Shown here: positions 33,716 through 45,721 of the stretch, piece after piece
Position numbering within the stretch: position 1 is the first letter of the stretch
Layout of the letters: every line of letters starts with the position of its first letter
Source: Desarmillaria ectypa
Taxonomy: Eukaryota > Basidiomycota > Agaricomycetes > Agaricales > Physalacriaceae
Assembly: GCA_030407005.1 (NCBI GenBank)
Contig: JAUDYN010000004.1
Span: forward strand, 1,736,001-1,800,000
Direction: 5' to 3'
Length of the DNA: 64,000 bases
Program-made: the position numbers and the translations under genes
Notes under the pieces: generated by a model
The model's input: only the letters and a program-made list of their open reading frames with translations
What the model was told of the DNA's origin: nothing
Database searches by the model: none

Positions 33716-35358
33716 ATGCCCGCTTCCTCTCCGGCTTTGGAATATCCGTTTTGGGGTGAGTTTTTGCCTTCGGATGATACTAATCGCATTTATTTAACTC
33801 TCCCCAGGATTCGTCTTGTCAATTCTGTATGTATCGACAGTCAATTAGCTTTCAGGCCCAGGCGTATAACTTTTTAGCCTCTTCGGTGTGATATTAGTTC
33901 AGACGTGGCGATACTACAGGGACTATGACAAGGATCGGTGGTATGTGCGCGTATTTGTAAGTCCTAATGCTATCATGTACCGCATTCAGTAAATCAATTC
34001 TTATCATAGGTCGCGGTTTTATTGTAAGCATTATCTCATCTCCACAACATGAAATCTGAAGTGTAGGTAGCCTTCTGAGCTGCACAAGCACGGCGTTGCA
34101 TATTGCAGTTGCTCGATCACTCTTGGAACGTTTTCTCCATACTCTAGTCATCCCCTCTGGGACTTATGGCATCTCATTAGATTCTCGCAGCTGATTTCAA
34201 AGCAATGGATTTCTTGAATGCATACTCTTTGTGAGTGGGATGGTATCGACCAGCTCAAAACTTATGGCAATCAGCTTCATGACCGCGGACGATGTCATCA
34301 TTTGCATTGTCCTTTTCCTGTCAGTGACTGCTACCGTTCTTCCTTTGGTTGAGGCTTGAACAACTATGATTTTCTAGGATCCAGTTGTTCTTTCTATCGA
34401 GAATCTACTTTTGTGAGTATTTCAGCATAAGTTGAGAAGTTTCTGTGACGAAAATATCAATATCAATAGTTCGTCCGAATGGGCATTGGATACTGGGGGG
34501 CTTGGTTAGCATCGCTCTCCGCTTTACCTATCACGTCCTAACGTCAACCTAGGTTTTGTGTTCAACTGGTACATTTGGTGAATATGACGTTACAGCCTAT
34601 TTCGTTCCACGCTAATCGAGCTGATTTTATAAGCGACTGGAATTGGTATGTCGATGAAAGGTTATATAGTTTCCAACTGATCCTCTTTGACACAGTGGCG
34701 TGTACTTCCAATACACCCTCAAAACAGATAGTACAATGTTTCCCTTTCAACACTATAGGTCAGTAACCAACAAGTTTATAGATATCCGGGACGATGCTGT
34801 ATGGTTTAGCCATAATATCTGACGCTGTAATCGGCGCATATTACTGGTGGATATTCGCCTTGTCGCAATCCGACATCCGACAGTACGAACCAAGATTTTA
34901 TACTGACATGGGCTATTGACTGAAAGTTTGATGTTTAGGACAAGGAACGTCCTGAAACGCCTACGACTGTACACTGCTGCACGAGGCTTGCTTGTTACTA
35001 TAGCCCAGACAATTTGCTTTATTCTTCATGTCGTACAACCCAACCAGCTGCGATGGTGAAGTTTTGGACATTGGCCGTCTAGTGAATGCCAGTTTCTAAC
35101 CGCTTGTTCAGGGTATTGATGCATTGGAACCTATCTGGAATCTGCGTGTTTGCAACTAGTCGGTATCTGCCATTTTCTGCACGTGCATCTAGCTAATATT
35201 CTCCGTTTACAGTTGCTCTGTAAGCCGACCACAGTATCGAAAGTAAATTTTTAAAAAACTGATTGAAGTTACTCAGGCTGAACGCTAGAGGTGCATTGAG
35301 AGAGAAAATGAATGAAGAGATATTGGATGTGGCATCGCAGTTGGAGTTTTCCAGTTGA
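33716..35358 (+). CDS. DUF6534-like seven-TM membrane protein
   Basis: A member of the large agaricomycete DUF6534 family of about 7-TM proteins of unknown function. The gene is chopped into many short exons. The ATG at 33716 gives MPASSPALEYPFW, then FVLSILLFGVILVQTWRYY with RDYDKDRWYVRVF, the diagnostic first helix and loop. Later exons read SCTSTALHIAVARSLLERF, MTADDVIICIVLFLIQLFF with LSRIYF, then GLAIISDAVIGAYYWWIFAL, RLRLYTAARGLLVTIAQTIC and finally LLNARGALREKM, the conserved family end. All are in the expected order. Exon limits between about 34500 and 34800 could not be fixed, so a small defect there is not excluded. Some members are annotated as GPCR-like, but no ligand or coupling is known. 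Confidence 0.75.
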
Positions 35359-35495
35359 ATAGTGACTGTAATGTTGTGGTCGAGACTAATACTTTGAGGG
35401 GCCTAAAATGACGTAGCGAGTGGGTGACGTCACCGGATGCCCTCATCGGTAAAAACAGTCATCAGACTCCAACAGACCTTCCTCATCTCACCACC
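35359..35495 (+). promoter_or_regulatory. RCK-kinase promoter with two CRE elements
   Basis: A perfect CRE, TGACGTCA (35425-35432), and a close variant, TGACGTAG (35409-35416), stand 16 bases apart, 64-87 bases before the kinase start codon. CREs are bound by ATF/CREB bZIP factors. The spacing and the distance from the start suggest a real regulatory pair; binding is inferred. Confidence 0.55.
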
Positions 35496-37718
35496 ATGCC
35501 CTCATCTGCGACTGGTGTCGTCGACGCCTTCAAAAGTAGGACTCCTTTTGATGCTCTTCCTGTATCATATGATGAATGTCCTTCTAGACCTCATTCGACA
35601 TGGAAAACATCATCACCACCACCACCAGGCTCGAAACGATGAAACTCCAGCCCCGGTATCACAACATGCCCCTGCCCAGCACGAACAACAACATAAAGTG
35701 CCCGAAAAACGCCATATAGAAAAAGGGACCGCTGAAGTAGCCCGCCGGGAGGCTGCCCAGATTATTGTCCAAGAAGAACGAGAGGCGAAGGCCCAAATGC
35801 CCACATACAAGGGTCTTGAGAACTTCCAGCTCATTGAGAAGATGGGAGAGTACGTTTGTTTTTATGTTGGCATGAATTACTATACTTATATTTTCTGCAG
35901 CGGTGCCTTTTCAAATGTCTACAAGGCCTTCGACTTGACGACGCAGAAGAACGTAGCAGGTATGTGTATTGTGTCCGATTAGCTCAGGGTGCTGACAGAA
36001 TGTCTGTAGTGAAGGTGGTCCGAAAATATGAGCTTACCGCCTCTCAGGTGAGTGTACGCTTTCTATTTTCCAGCTCTTTCATTTCCCATCTTGCCTCCAA
36101 CTGACTCATTTGTCTATTACGCGTGGGTTTCCTCCATCATTTAGGATGGGGATAAACATCTCAACCCGAAATTCAAGAAGAAGCCTCGCGTAACAGAGGT
36201 GCCGTCGTTCAATCTCTTCTATGTCCGTTTTTCTATGGTCCTAAACCCTGACTCTTCTTTTACCAGCGTGCAAACATCCTCAAAGGTGCGTGTTTAACCA
36301 ATGGGTGTTAATGTTACTTATTGAAGTTGGTTGAAGAGGTCCAAATTATGCGCGGAACACATCATCCCGCCATAGTCAAACTCGTGTCTTTCTCTGAATC
36401 TCTTGAACATTATTTTCTTGTCCTTGAACGTAAGATCTGTTTTCTGCTGCACTGAATTGCTGACGCATACTACATCTAGTGATGGAGGGTGGCGAGCTTT
36501 TCCATCAAATCGTCAAATTAACCTACTTTTCCGAAAATTTGTCACGGCACGTCATCTTACAAGTTGCTCAGGGCATTCGGTATCTGCACGAAGAGCGCGG
36601 TGTTGTCCATCGTGACATTAAGCCAGAAAATTTACTGTTCGAACGAATACCGATAGTACCTTCAAAGCAGCCAGTTCATCGGCCTTATGACGAAGAGAAA
36701 GAAGACGAGGGCGAATTCATTCCCGGCGTAGGCGGAGGTGGAATTGGAAGGGTCAAAATTGCAGACTTTGGTCTAAGCAAAGTTGTATGGAACGAGGAGA
36801 CGATGACACCTTGCGGCACAGTCGGTTATACTGCGCCAGAGATCGTCAAAGACGAAAGATACAGCAAAAGCGTTGATATGTGGGCATTGGGATGCGTTCT
36901 GTACACGCTGCTGTGCGGATTTCCTCCCTTCTATGATGAGAGCATCGGTGTGTTGACGGAGAAGGTCGCACGAGGGTATTACACGTTTTTAAGTCCGTGG
37001 TGGGATGATATCAGCGTCAGCGGTTAGTTTTTTGGAATTTAATCAAAACGTACGCTCACTTGCCCTTCCCATAGCCAAAGATCTTATTCAACATCTGCTC
37101 TGCGTTGATCCAGCACAACGTTATACTATTGACGAATTCCTTGCCCACCCTTGGTGCAACGCTGCTCCTGCTCCACCACCACCTCCCACGCCATTCATTT
37201 ATAACAATCCTCCTTTATCGGCGCCACTCGACTCTCCGTTATTGTCTGCTGCTCGTGGAGGCCGTGTTGAAGGTCGCAGTCCTGGCTTAGCTAGCCTTAA
37301 AGAGGCCTTCGACATCACTTATGCTGTGCATCGCATGGAAGAAGAAGGAGCTCGCCGGCGAAAATACAAGGGTCGAGGTGGAGCAGGCGCACGTGGATTC
37401 TTGCAGGGACTCAACGAAGATGACGAAGAAGAGGAAGAAGAGGAAGATATTCAGCACATCAGAGCTTCACCTACTGTAGCGACTGACAACGCGCAACGCA
37501 CAGGCAACGTTTCCGCTGTTGTACCGACATCTCCCAGCTCAAAAGCACGACGGGCAGGGCCTGGAATATTTGAGCTTGATATGCAGAGTGCGACATTGTT
37601 AGGACGAAGACATAAACGAGTCCCCGGCGCGGGTAGTCCGCTGGCTGGCAAGCCCTTCAACAATGCGTCTTTACAGCAAGACGCAATCGTGGATCCTGGA
37701 AGCCCCATGCGGGTTTGA
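35496..37718 (+). CDS. CaMK-type Ser/Thr kinase, RCK1/RCK2 (Srk1) family
   Basis: A MAPK-activated kinase of the yeast Rck2/fission yeast Srk1 family, which acts below the stress MAPK to restrain translation and the cell cycle. It starts at 35496 (MPSSATGVVDAFK); intron 1 (GTAGGA...TCTAG) joins AFKN to LIRHGKHHHHHHQARN. The domain shows LENFQLIEKMGDGAFSNVY, the VKVVRK lysine, HHPAIVKLVSFSES, MEGGELFHQIV, VHRDIKPENLLFE, IADFGLSKVVW, CGTVGYTAPEIV and DMWALGCVLYTLLCG. SPWWDDIS before the last lobe is a family trait. An insert after the catalytic loop (EEKEDEGEFIPGVGGGG) is also shared with the family. The C-tail has a poly-acidic run and basic patches and ends DPGSPMRV. At least nine exons. Confidence 0.93.
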
Positions 37719-39843
37719 TACCTGTACTGTATTCGCTATCACTCTCACAGACTCTTTGTCTCATGATCTTTTCGATCAATGGATGCTGTCATCAGCAGGT
37801 CTTACAGGTGGTACGTTATACCCAGATTTTACTACCTAATCCATCGCTTGAACCCTCAGACGACCCCATTGCATTCCCTTTTTTTTTTCTCTTCCAAGGA
37901 CAACGCATATATGTATGTATACATCCGCATGTATGTATCGCGACTCCTGTACACAGGTAGGATATTGTACTCCAATAATGCTACACCCACACAATTGACC
38001 GTGGTTTGTTACTGCTGTCGGATATCTATCGTTTCTTATAAGCAATACATGTTAGGGCTTTGAATATGTATTCTTATTCGATCATAGAATACGTCTGTAC
38101 TCGGGTCTCATTCAAATACCTCGAACAGAGAGTAGCGAATGTGGATCTAAGCTTAAGGGAATAGGGGATTCGGGTTGGCTAATTGATATTCTTCACATCT
38201 TACAACCCGGGCCTAGTTGTGACATACAGACTGTAATTCTTGTAAATGCAGGGTACATAGGCTCTCTCTTCACGAGGTCACTCTGGTCCTGCAGTCATTT
38301 CATTTTACTTCGAGCCATTGGACTTGGAAGTTTACGGATGCAGACGACTCGGTGGAATTAAAGACTCCTCTCACCAGATGTCCATAACCGTGAAACTCAT
38401 AAACTCGGAAGAACAGACGATTCCTATTTTGCAATCATCGGAGTAGGAGCAATAAGTACGAATAATAAAGGCCATAATGTCATTAATATCAACATCTAAA
38501 CCCCCATTGTAAAGGGGTAAAATTAATTGTATAGCTATATAAAGAGAAAGACCACAAGGAAATGAACACAGACTGTGCACTTAAAAACTTGGAATGAGAA
38601 TTGAAGAGATTTAACACAGACGTCGAACGCCTCAGTCGTGTGACGACATCAGACGCTTAGTAATAGTCATGCCCTGAAAGTCCGGGCAGAAAGTGACTTA
38701 TACTGACTAGTCACAGACTATTAGTCACAAGGGCACTACTTTGACTTTCCACTTTCGGTCACTGCCGGGAACACCAAACTGACGCCGTCCAGTTCTTCGG
38801 TGTGGGGATGGAGAGGGGAAAAGCTGGAAAAAAAGATGCTCTTCGATTGTCGATCAGACTTCCTCTAAAGAAAGGTGCGATGTCCTCACTGGTCCCGACG
38901 CGAAGTTAAGGCGGAGGAAGAATCGCTTTCTTCCGAGGTGTTTGTTTAACTTTTGGGATAAACTTGGTAACCTAAGTTTGCCGTGGGGTCGGCCGGAGGT
39001 ACTGGAATGTGTGATTGGTGCAGTTTTCGGGGTGCTTCACAAATAGCACCTTATCGTCCATACTTAGCATTTGTGGTCCAGTTTCATTTGAGGCCAAGGT
39101 AGAGCTGCGGGGGAATTGTTCATGCGTAGTGGTGTGGCATAATGCACCGACTCTGGCGGTTCTAACGGTGAGGTTCTCGGTGTCACAATTTTGGTGCCTG
39201 CATGGCGCGCACTTCTAGCCGCATGCCGTCGATCGAGAAGAAGAACGATCGTATGAATTCGATTCACTGTAAAGCATTCATGAAAAGAATTCATAGAAAT
39301 TAGTATTACTTATCAATCACAAACGTGCGGTTGTACTTTGTCCCTGATCCTAATGGGGTGAGAAAAACAGTGAGAAAAATGAGTTGATGATGACGACCAG
39401 GTGTACCCACAGCATATGTACCAATGAAGCGGATTAAAATATCCTGTTGTAGGGGTGAGGAGTTAGCAGATGCACAGTTAAGGCTCGAGAGGGAATGGAA
39501 TGGGGTGATCCGCGGAACACCACTCCAAAGAGGTAAAACGGCGTATATACTTACCCTACAGTGACCGTTAAAGCATGGAAAAGGCATGGATCCAATTGGA
39601 CATAACCGCGATCTCGGGGCTAGCAGCAGGTACGAATTTTTACGCATATGGCCTGAGAGAGCACCGCGGAGCTGGATCAACACACACCGCAATACCAGTT
39701 GTACGGGGGATTGCCCAGGTCGTATCGTGCGACCATACACGAGTTTTCTTTTTCTTTTCGATTAATAATGCGATAGAGCGTGAATTGCTGAGTACCAAAA
39801 CGAGAAAGACCATTATAATGAGCCAACCATAAACCCAAAGAGA
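37719..39843. other. Convergent intergenic region, 2.1 kb
   Basis: It lies between the stop of the RCK-type kinase (plus) and the stop of the F-box gene (minus). No gene was recognised; a 144-codon minus frame at 39306-39740 has no known motif. A cluster of AP-1-like half-sites, including the palindrome TGACTAGTCA (38704-38713), is noted under findings. Confidence 0.4.
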
Positions 39844-41292
39844 TCAGAACCAGTCATAACGAACGCTGAGATAACCTGTAGAAAGAAAACCCCTTTGCGT
39901 TCCCTGTCCCTTTAGACGGGAAGATTCCATCCAAGTCATCCAATAATCATCCGGGAAGTGCAAATACACATTCCGCAACGCAGGATATTTTCCCGTAAGT
40001 ACGTCTATCACTTCGCGGCCTTCAACAGAATCAGATGCTATCATGGAGATGATGACGAGATGCTGAAGGCCTGGAGACAGGACCATGTTCAGGAGCGCAC
40101 GACGAAACGGCTGCACGAAGACGTGAACACGAAATGGCTAAAACAGATCACGGAATGGACGGACTTCTTTAGTCAATGCATACATTGGCTCCTGAGCCTG
40201 GGTTTGTAGGGGAAGTACGAAAGATAGGGAGCGAAGCCGGGGAAACAATGATGCAATGGATCCACACAACGCTTTGGTAGGGAAGGCGCGAAGCTGCATC
40301 GACTGGAGATCCGGGGCGCAGGTTTGCAGCATAGGAAGATCTTGCAGGAGGTCGAACATGTCGCATGTTCCACCCCATCTATCACCCATTACCCTAATGT
40401 GCCGCAGTTGTCGCTGTTCCTCCAAGAGCGACTTAAGCAGGTAATGCGGCCCGTCGTACGCTAAAAGGGGAACGGAGCCTGGTGGAGGAAGAATGGTAAG
40501 CGCGTGAGGTCCTCGAGAAGATGGCAGAATGCACAACTCCATCAAACTTGGACACTTTGAGAGTGCAAGGGGGAGAAGCTCAGATTTGACCACCTGCTCG
40601 TCGCCTTGGAGGGTGATGGATTTCAACGCCGCTAATTCCTGAATCATGGTGATATCCTCTAAAGCGTCAAGGGAAGACCATACGGAGTCTAGATGGAGGG
40701 TAGATAGAGTGCTGATATTTATTATAGATAACCAGTGTTGGGGGGCGCGGAAACGGGGATCCTCGAAACGACAGACATGTAAGCTCTCTGTAGACCACTT
40801 GCGCCGCAGATCATTGTCTCCAAGATTGACAATCGCACAGGCGGTAAGTGACAAACGCTTTAGTGGACGGCACTGCGAGATGTCTCGGGCATGTTGTGGA
40901 GTCATAACCACATTTGTGAGAGACAGTTCTTTGAGCCCGGAGAAATCAGAGAGATGGGAGCAAAGGTTGTCAAAAACAGGCTCGAAATCATGATCTGGCC
41001 AAGTCACGAACTCGACTTTGCACGTCTGAACAAATGATGCGATGCGCGGCGAAGTGTAAAAATCGTAACGCTGAACGGTGTCCGCTAGACCGATACGTTG
41101 ACCCGTCTTCAGAAAATGGAGCATGGCATCTCGGTCATTGTTGGCGACCAGGGAAAATGATTGGAAGAGATGGGGCTGGGCCATCCATCTGAACGAGCGT
41201 GATGCCAACGCTGCATTTTTGAGTCCGTTTAACGAAAGATAACGAAAGATAAATTCGCAGACTTCCACGGGCAGATCGCCACCATCCACCAT
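39844..41292 (-). CDS. F-box protein with LRR-like repeats
   Basis: A probable substrate receptor of an SCF ubiquitin ligase. The F-box is at the very N-terminus (LPVEVCEFIFRYLSLNGLKN to ASRSFR). The following 380 residues have irregular leucine-rich repeats (LKELSLTNVVM, LKRLSLTACAIVNLGDN, STLSTLHLDSVWSSL, LAALKSITLQGD, LRHIRVMG, LRSLSFVLPL), typical of agaricomycete F-box expansions. One short intron near 40085-40140 joins the long first exon to a last exon ending YLSVRYDWF. Two donors are possible there (giving a 41- or 53-nt intron), both in frame. The gene is divergent from PRP31, 285 bases apart. The substrate is unknown. F-box and repeats are clear; SCF membership follows from the family. 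Confidence 0.85.
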
Positions 41293-41577
41293 CTTCGCCG
41301 TCAGATGATTCTGAGTGGAAAAATTCTATGTTATACTCGAGACAAGAGCAGAATCAGCAATGACTACTTGCGACGCGATCAGATTGCTGTGGCCCCGTAC
41401 GAAGGATATAAATGTTCTTGATTGCCCGTGCGCTGTCTCCAGCAACCGACAGATAATATAGTAGCTTTATGCCTCAGGCTGAGCCTGGTGGAAGAGGCTG
41501 AGTCGCTCAGATTTCTCTTGTCTAAAGCAGTGATCGATCAGTACGGCAATTCCCAGCTCAGTAACTTTGCGACAACC

Positions 41578-43641
41578 ATGAGTGGCCTTGCCGACGAACT
41601 GCTCGCTGACCTCGATGGACTCTCAGATGCTGAAGAAGAATACGAAGAGAAAAAGCATGGGCAGTCAGCTTCAAATTCCAATTCTTTGAAGAGAAAGGCA
41701 GATGACGTCGGTTCCGATGCTGAAATGGACGACGTTGAAGAGGAGGCCGGTGAAGGCCAGCAAGCAGTGGGCAGCCTGGTTCTTGCTGGAGGCGTCAAAC
41801 CGGCAGAAGAACTTGACGCTGAAGATGTACAGCAGATGGAATTGGGTAGCGTTGAGGACGTGACCAATATTGCTAAACTTCATGGGAGTAAGAGAATGAC
41901 CGACCTTTTGAAGGTGCGTTTATTAACGGAAGTTGTCGTATTTCTACTCACTTGATGTTCAGGAAATCGAAAAATACCAGGCAAACCCCAGCACACCCGA
42001 AGCTATGGCGCTTCCCGCTCATATGAATCCTGAATACACACTCATTGTCCAAGCCAACAATCTTTCTGTTGATGTTGAAAACGACATAATGGTCGTTCAT
42101 AAGGCTGGTAACTCTTGCTCTTAAGTGGCAATTTTTTTTGACTTTCAAGTAGTTCATTAGAGACCATTATGCCCCAAAGTTTCCTGAGCTCGAACAACTG
42201 GTGACCGACCCGGCAATGTACATTCGTTCTGTACGTGTTCTCGCGAATAACGAGGTGAGCATCTTGATCCATGTATTCACCTTTTGAAGTTTATTGAGCT
42301 TTGTAGGACCCTACGAAAGTCGACTTGTCCGGCGTTCTGCCTCCGGCTATAATCATGAGTGTCGTCGTCACTGCCACAACAACATCAGGCAAGCAATTAA
42401 CTGACGCCCAGTGGGAGGCTGTCCGGCGTGCCTGTGACCTTGCAGACCGTTTAGAAGAGGCCCGGAAAAAGGTATGCTCCACACTGTTATCTCTGCGTTA
42501 TCAAGACTAAAAGTTTTCTCAGATTTTCATGTACGTCAGTTCTAGAATGAACGTATTGGCACCCAATCTTTCAGCAATTGTTGGCACCACTACAGCTGCG
42601 AAACTCTTAGGTGTTGCGGGCGGTCTCGGCGCATTGGCGAAAATGCCAGCTTGCAATGTTCATGTGCGTTTCTTTCTCACTCGCAGCAGCGGCATTACGT
42701 CTTATCAGGTTGTCGTTCACAGCTCCTCGGCGCTCAGAGGAAAATAACGTCTGGCTTCTCAACAGCTACGCAAAAACGGCATACAGGATTCATATTCCAG
42801 TCTGAACTTGTGACACAAACACCACCAGAATATCAGCTCAAAATACAACGTACAATTGGAGCAAAGTCCGTTTTAGCAGCTCGTATGGACCTGGAACGGC
42901 AGCGCCGGGATGGTTAGTCCTTCCACCTCTTCTTTGGAGCCGTTTTAATGAATAGACAGGAAGTTACGGTGAATCATTACGTGACAAAATTGAAAAGCAC
43001 ATCGATCGTCTCGCCGCTCCTCCTCCCTCCAAGGTGACGAAAGCTCTACCAGTGCCAGGGGATGGTCTAAAAAAACGAAGAGGGGGGAAACGGTAAGCGC
43101 CTTGATGACGCAAGTCTGTTGATTGACGTTAATTCTTTCCAGGGCACGAAAGGCCAAAGAAGCCTATGCACAGACAGAATTACGGAAGCTGCAGAATCGC
43201 ATGGCTTTCGGCGAGGCGGAACAGGAAGTGGGTGCCTTTGATCAGACCAAGGGATTGGGTTTGATCGGTGCTGGTACTGGTAAAGTCCGAGCAGGCATGG
43301 GAGAGGCTAACAGCAGAGGTGAGCCTTCCAATTTGCCCAGGAAATGACGGAATCCGTTTGCTGATCTTTCTTTGTAGCCAAATTGTCCAAGGCCAATAGG
43401 TTACGTATGTCAGCATTGACTCATGCCGCACAATCTTCGGGTTCAGGAACTGCAACTTCATTGAGTGTTACACCAGCACAAGGTTTTTATTTTTGACTGT
43501 GTCTTATCTTACAATTGGCTGACTTTCGTACAAGGATTTGAACTTACGAATAGGGCAACTGCTGCCCAGCGCGTAAAGGAGGCCAATGAGAGATGGTTTG
43601 CAGCCGGGAGCTTCTCATTTGTAGGTCAGAAGGGTGCTTGA
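41578..43641 (+). CDS. PRP31: U4/U6 snRNP protein Prp31
   Basis: Essential spliceosome protein that binds the 15.5K-U4 snRNA complex and bridges U4/U6 to U5. It starts at 41578 ([16 protein letters not shown]) with an acidic N-terminus. The Nop domain follows over several exons: [99 protein letters not shown] and [19 protein letters not shown] with HTGFIFQS. The Prp31 C-terminal domain gives [36 protein letters not shown] and [18 protein letters not shown], ending SFVGQKGA. All the usual blocks are present in order, so the gene looks intact. About nine exons. It shares a 285-bp divergent promoter with the F-box gene. Confidence 0.95.
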
Positions 43642-43869
43642 CCCGATGCGTGTTTGTACATGGTGTCTGAGCTTATATTAACAACGATACGATGTTTATC
43701 ATCAATTTCTATCAACCCTCAATAAATGTGTGGTTGAACGTCACTTTTTGACAATGCGGATAATGTTACAAATGCTACAGAAAAAAGTACTACCTACAGT
43801 AAGATGGCGGGGAAACTTCCAAAATGCAAGGTATGGTAATGACGGAGGAATCGCAAGTATTAAATGTGT

Positions 43870-44600
43870 TTATGCTTGGCCGGGGTGGGCTGTAGCAATA
43901 GTTTCACCAGTAGCAGTGCTCTGCGTCACATCGATGAATCCTTTTTGCTTCGGATTGGGTAGGGTGTCGCGCTTGGACCGGTAATCCCGAATAGCAGATC
44001 GGATGGCATCTTCAGCCAACACTACAGGGACACATTGAGCGAGGTTTGAATTGAAAAAGAAAAGAAATCTTACTGGAGCAGTGAAGTTTGACGGGAGGTA
44101 AGCAAAGTTCCTTGGCGATTTCGGTATTTTTAATTTTGCCGGCATCCTCAAGAGAAAGGCCCTTAACGCGCTCGGTCATATATGAGCTTGACGCAATGGC
44201 GCTACCGCAACCAAAGGTTTTGAACTTGACATCGGAGATGATACCGTTCTCGTCGACACGGATTTGGAGCTTCATCACATCGCCGCAACTAGTGTAAAGC
44301 CATGTGAGACAGGGAGCACACAGCATCAGATGAAAGGAAAATAATCACGCAGGAGCTCCTACGAGTCCAGTGCCAACATCTATGTCATTCTTAGGGAGGG
44401 AGCCCACCTATAAAATAGAAATTTTATCAGATAAGGCGGTCCAGACCGGGTGCGGATGGTCCACCAACGTTTCTAGGCCTTTCATAGTGCGAGATCACTT
44501 TCTCATGATAACCCCGAGCAAGAACAGGTCTGAGTGCCGCGAGTGATGCTACGGGACGAGCAGAACTGAGGACGGTGCGAGCAATGGCAAGACGGAACAT
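43870..44600 (-). CDS. ISU1: Iron-sulfur cluster scaffold protein ISU1
   Basis: Mitochondrial matrix scaffold on which [2Fe-2S] clusters are built by Nfs1 with frataxin and ferredoxin, then passed on by Hsp70. It starts at the ATG at 44600 ([17 protein letters not shown]), a clear presequence before [15 protein letters not shown]. The joined exons give [70 protein letters not shown]. The three cluster-ligand cysteines and the Hsp70-binding LPPVK motif are all present. After AIRDYRSKR, where Isu1 normally ends, there are about 30 more residues to HPGQA. Four exons. The gene is divergent from TAF9, with 146 bases between start codons. Confidence 0.94.
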
Positions 44601-44746
44601 GAAGGACAAAGGGAAGGGACGACGACGGCAAACGAAAGGCTAGGATCTGAGTTTCAATTGAAGGGCACGTGAGAGGTACTCCACGGCTGACAGATTCCAG
44701 TCGTTCGGCCGATTATCCGACTCGGATTCGGCACTCTTGCTCTATC
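44601..44746. promoter_or_regulatory. Short bidirectional promoter, ISU1 / TAF9
   Basis: Only 146 bases separate the two divergent start codons, so both 5' UTRs and both promoters are packed here. No single element stands out; the region may coordinate two housekeeping genes. Confidence 0.55.
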
Positions 44747-45592
44747 ATGTCCTCTGCGCGTACGGTTGATAATCTACCACCAACTGCGAGGGCTATTGCT
44801 CTACTACTTTCTTCGACGCCTGGCGTGCAAGACGCTCAACCTGGTGTCCTGCATCAGCTGCTTGAATTCTCCAACCGATACACACAACACGTTCTCACTG
44901 ATGCTCGTGTCTATGCAGAGCATGCGGGACGACAGGATAAACTCGAGTATGATGATGTTGTCCTTGCAGTCCAGGCGCGCGTGGGATGGGAGTTTGGTGG
45001 ACGCGTACCAAAGGAGGTAGGGTAATAATCAGCAGCGGTAATAATCTTTCTCATTGACGCGTGCTTTTTCTTGCAGTACGTCATGACACTGGCCTCGCAG
45101 ACAAATGCTATACCTCTTCCTGCAGTACCCGAAGTTTTTGGCGTTCGTCTACCGTCGGCGTCTGAGTGCCTTACATCCATTGACTTCGATCTGGTACCCA
45201 ATAAGCCACCGCCTGGACTGAAGCTGTATGACGAAGAGGTAGAGGAAATTGAAGAGTCTGAGTCGGAGGATGAGGATGAGGACATGGAGCCTGCTGCTAT
45301 ACCTTCATACCCTGAACAAGGCGATGCCGCATCATCTGTGACCATGTCGCAAGAGCCTTACGTGGAGGAAGCGCCGTTCCCGATTAGTGCCATTCAAACT
45401 GCAGCAGACATGAACACGCCTGCTGGTGACAATGCAGAGGAGGGAAGTGAAATAGAGGACCATGAAGAGCTGTTTGCGGGCGACGATGAAGAGGGCAGCG
45501 ATGTGATGGAGGAAGTCCAAACTGCACTGGTAGACGAACCTGCCACGAATGGCGTCAAACGAAAACTGGTAGAAGAAGATGATTACGACTAG
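44747..45592 (+). CDS. TAF9: TFIID/SAGA subunit TAF9
   Basis: Histone-fold subunit shared by TFIID and SAGA, pairing with TAF6. Two exons (44747-45016, 45077-45592) give 261 residues. The H3-like histone fold is near the N-terminus: LPPTARAIALLLSSTPGVQD, VLHQLLEFSNRYTQHVLTDA and YDDVVLAVQARVGWEFGGRV. A conserved region follows (VMTLASQTNAIPLPAVPEVF, GVRLPSASECLTSIDFDLVP). The C-terminal 110 residues are strongly acidic (EEIEESESEDEDEDME), longer than in many homologues, and end KRKLVEEDDYD with an NLS-like NGVKRK. The gene is intact. Confidence 0.95.
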
Positions 45593-45721
45593 ACTTTGGT
45601 TTTGTACACTTGCTGTAATTTATTTTTTGTTGGTTGTAGGCAGTAATAGGGGTAGCTGACAGAAACGGCAGTCGGACCGCAGTGACCACATACAGACGTG
45701 TTCTCAACTTTGACCTTCAAA

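Noticed and set aside
39306..39740. 144-codon minus frame after the F-box gene
   Set aside because: No homology-like pattern, and the region is a convergent gene end.
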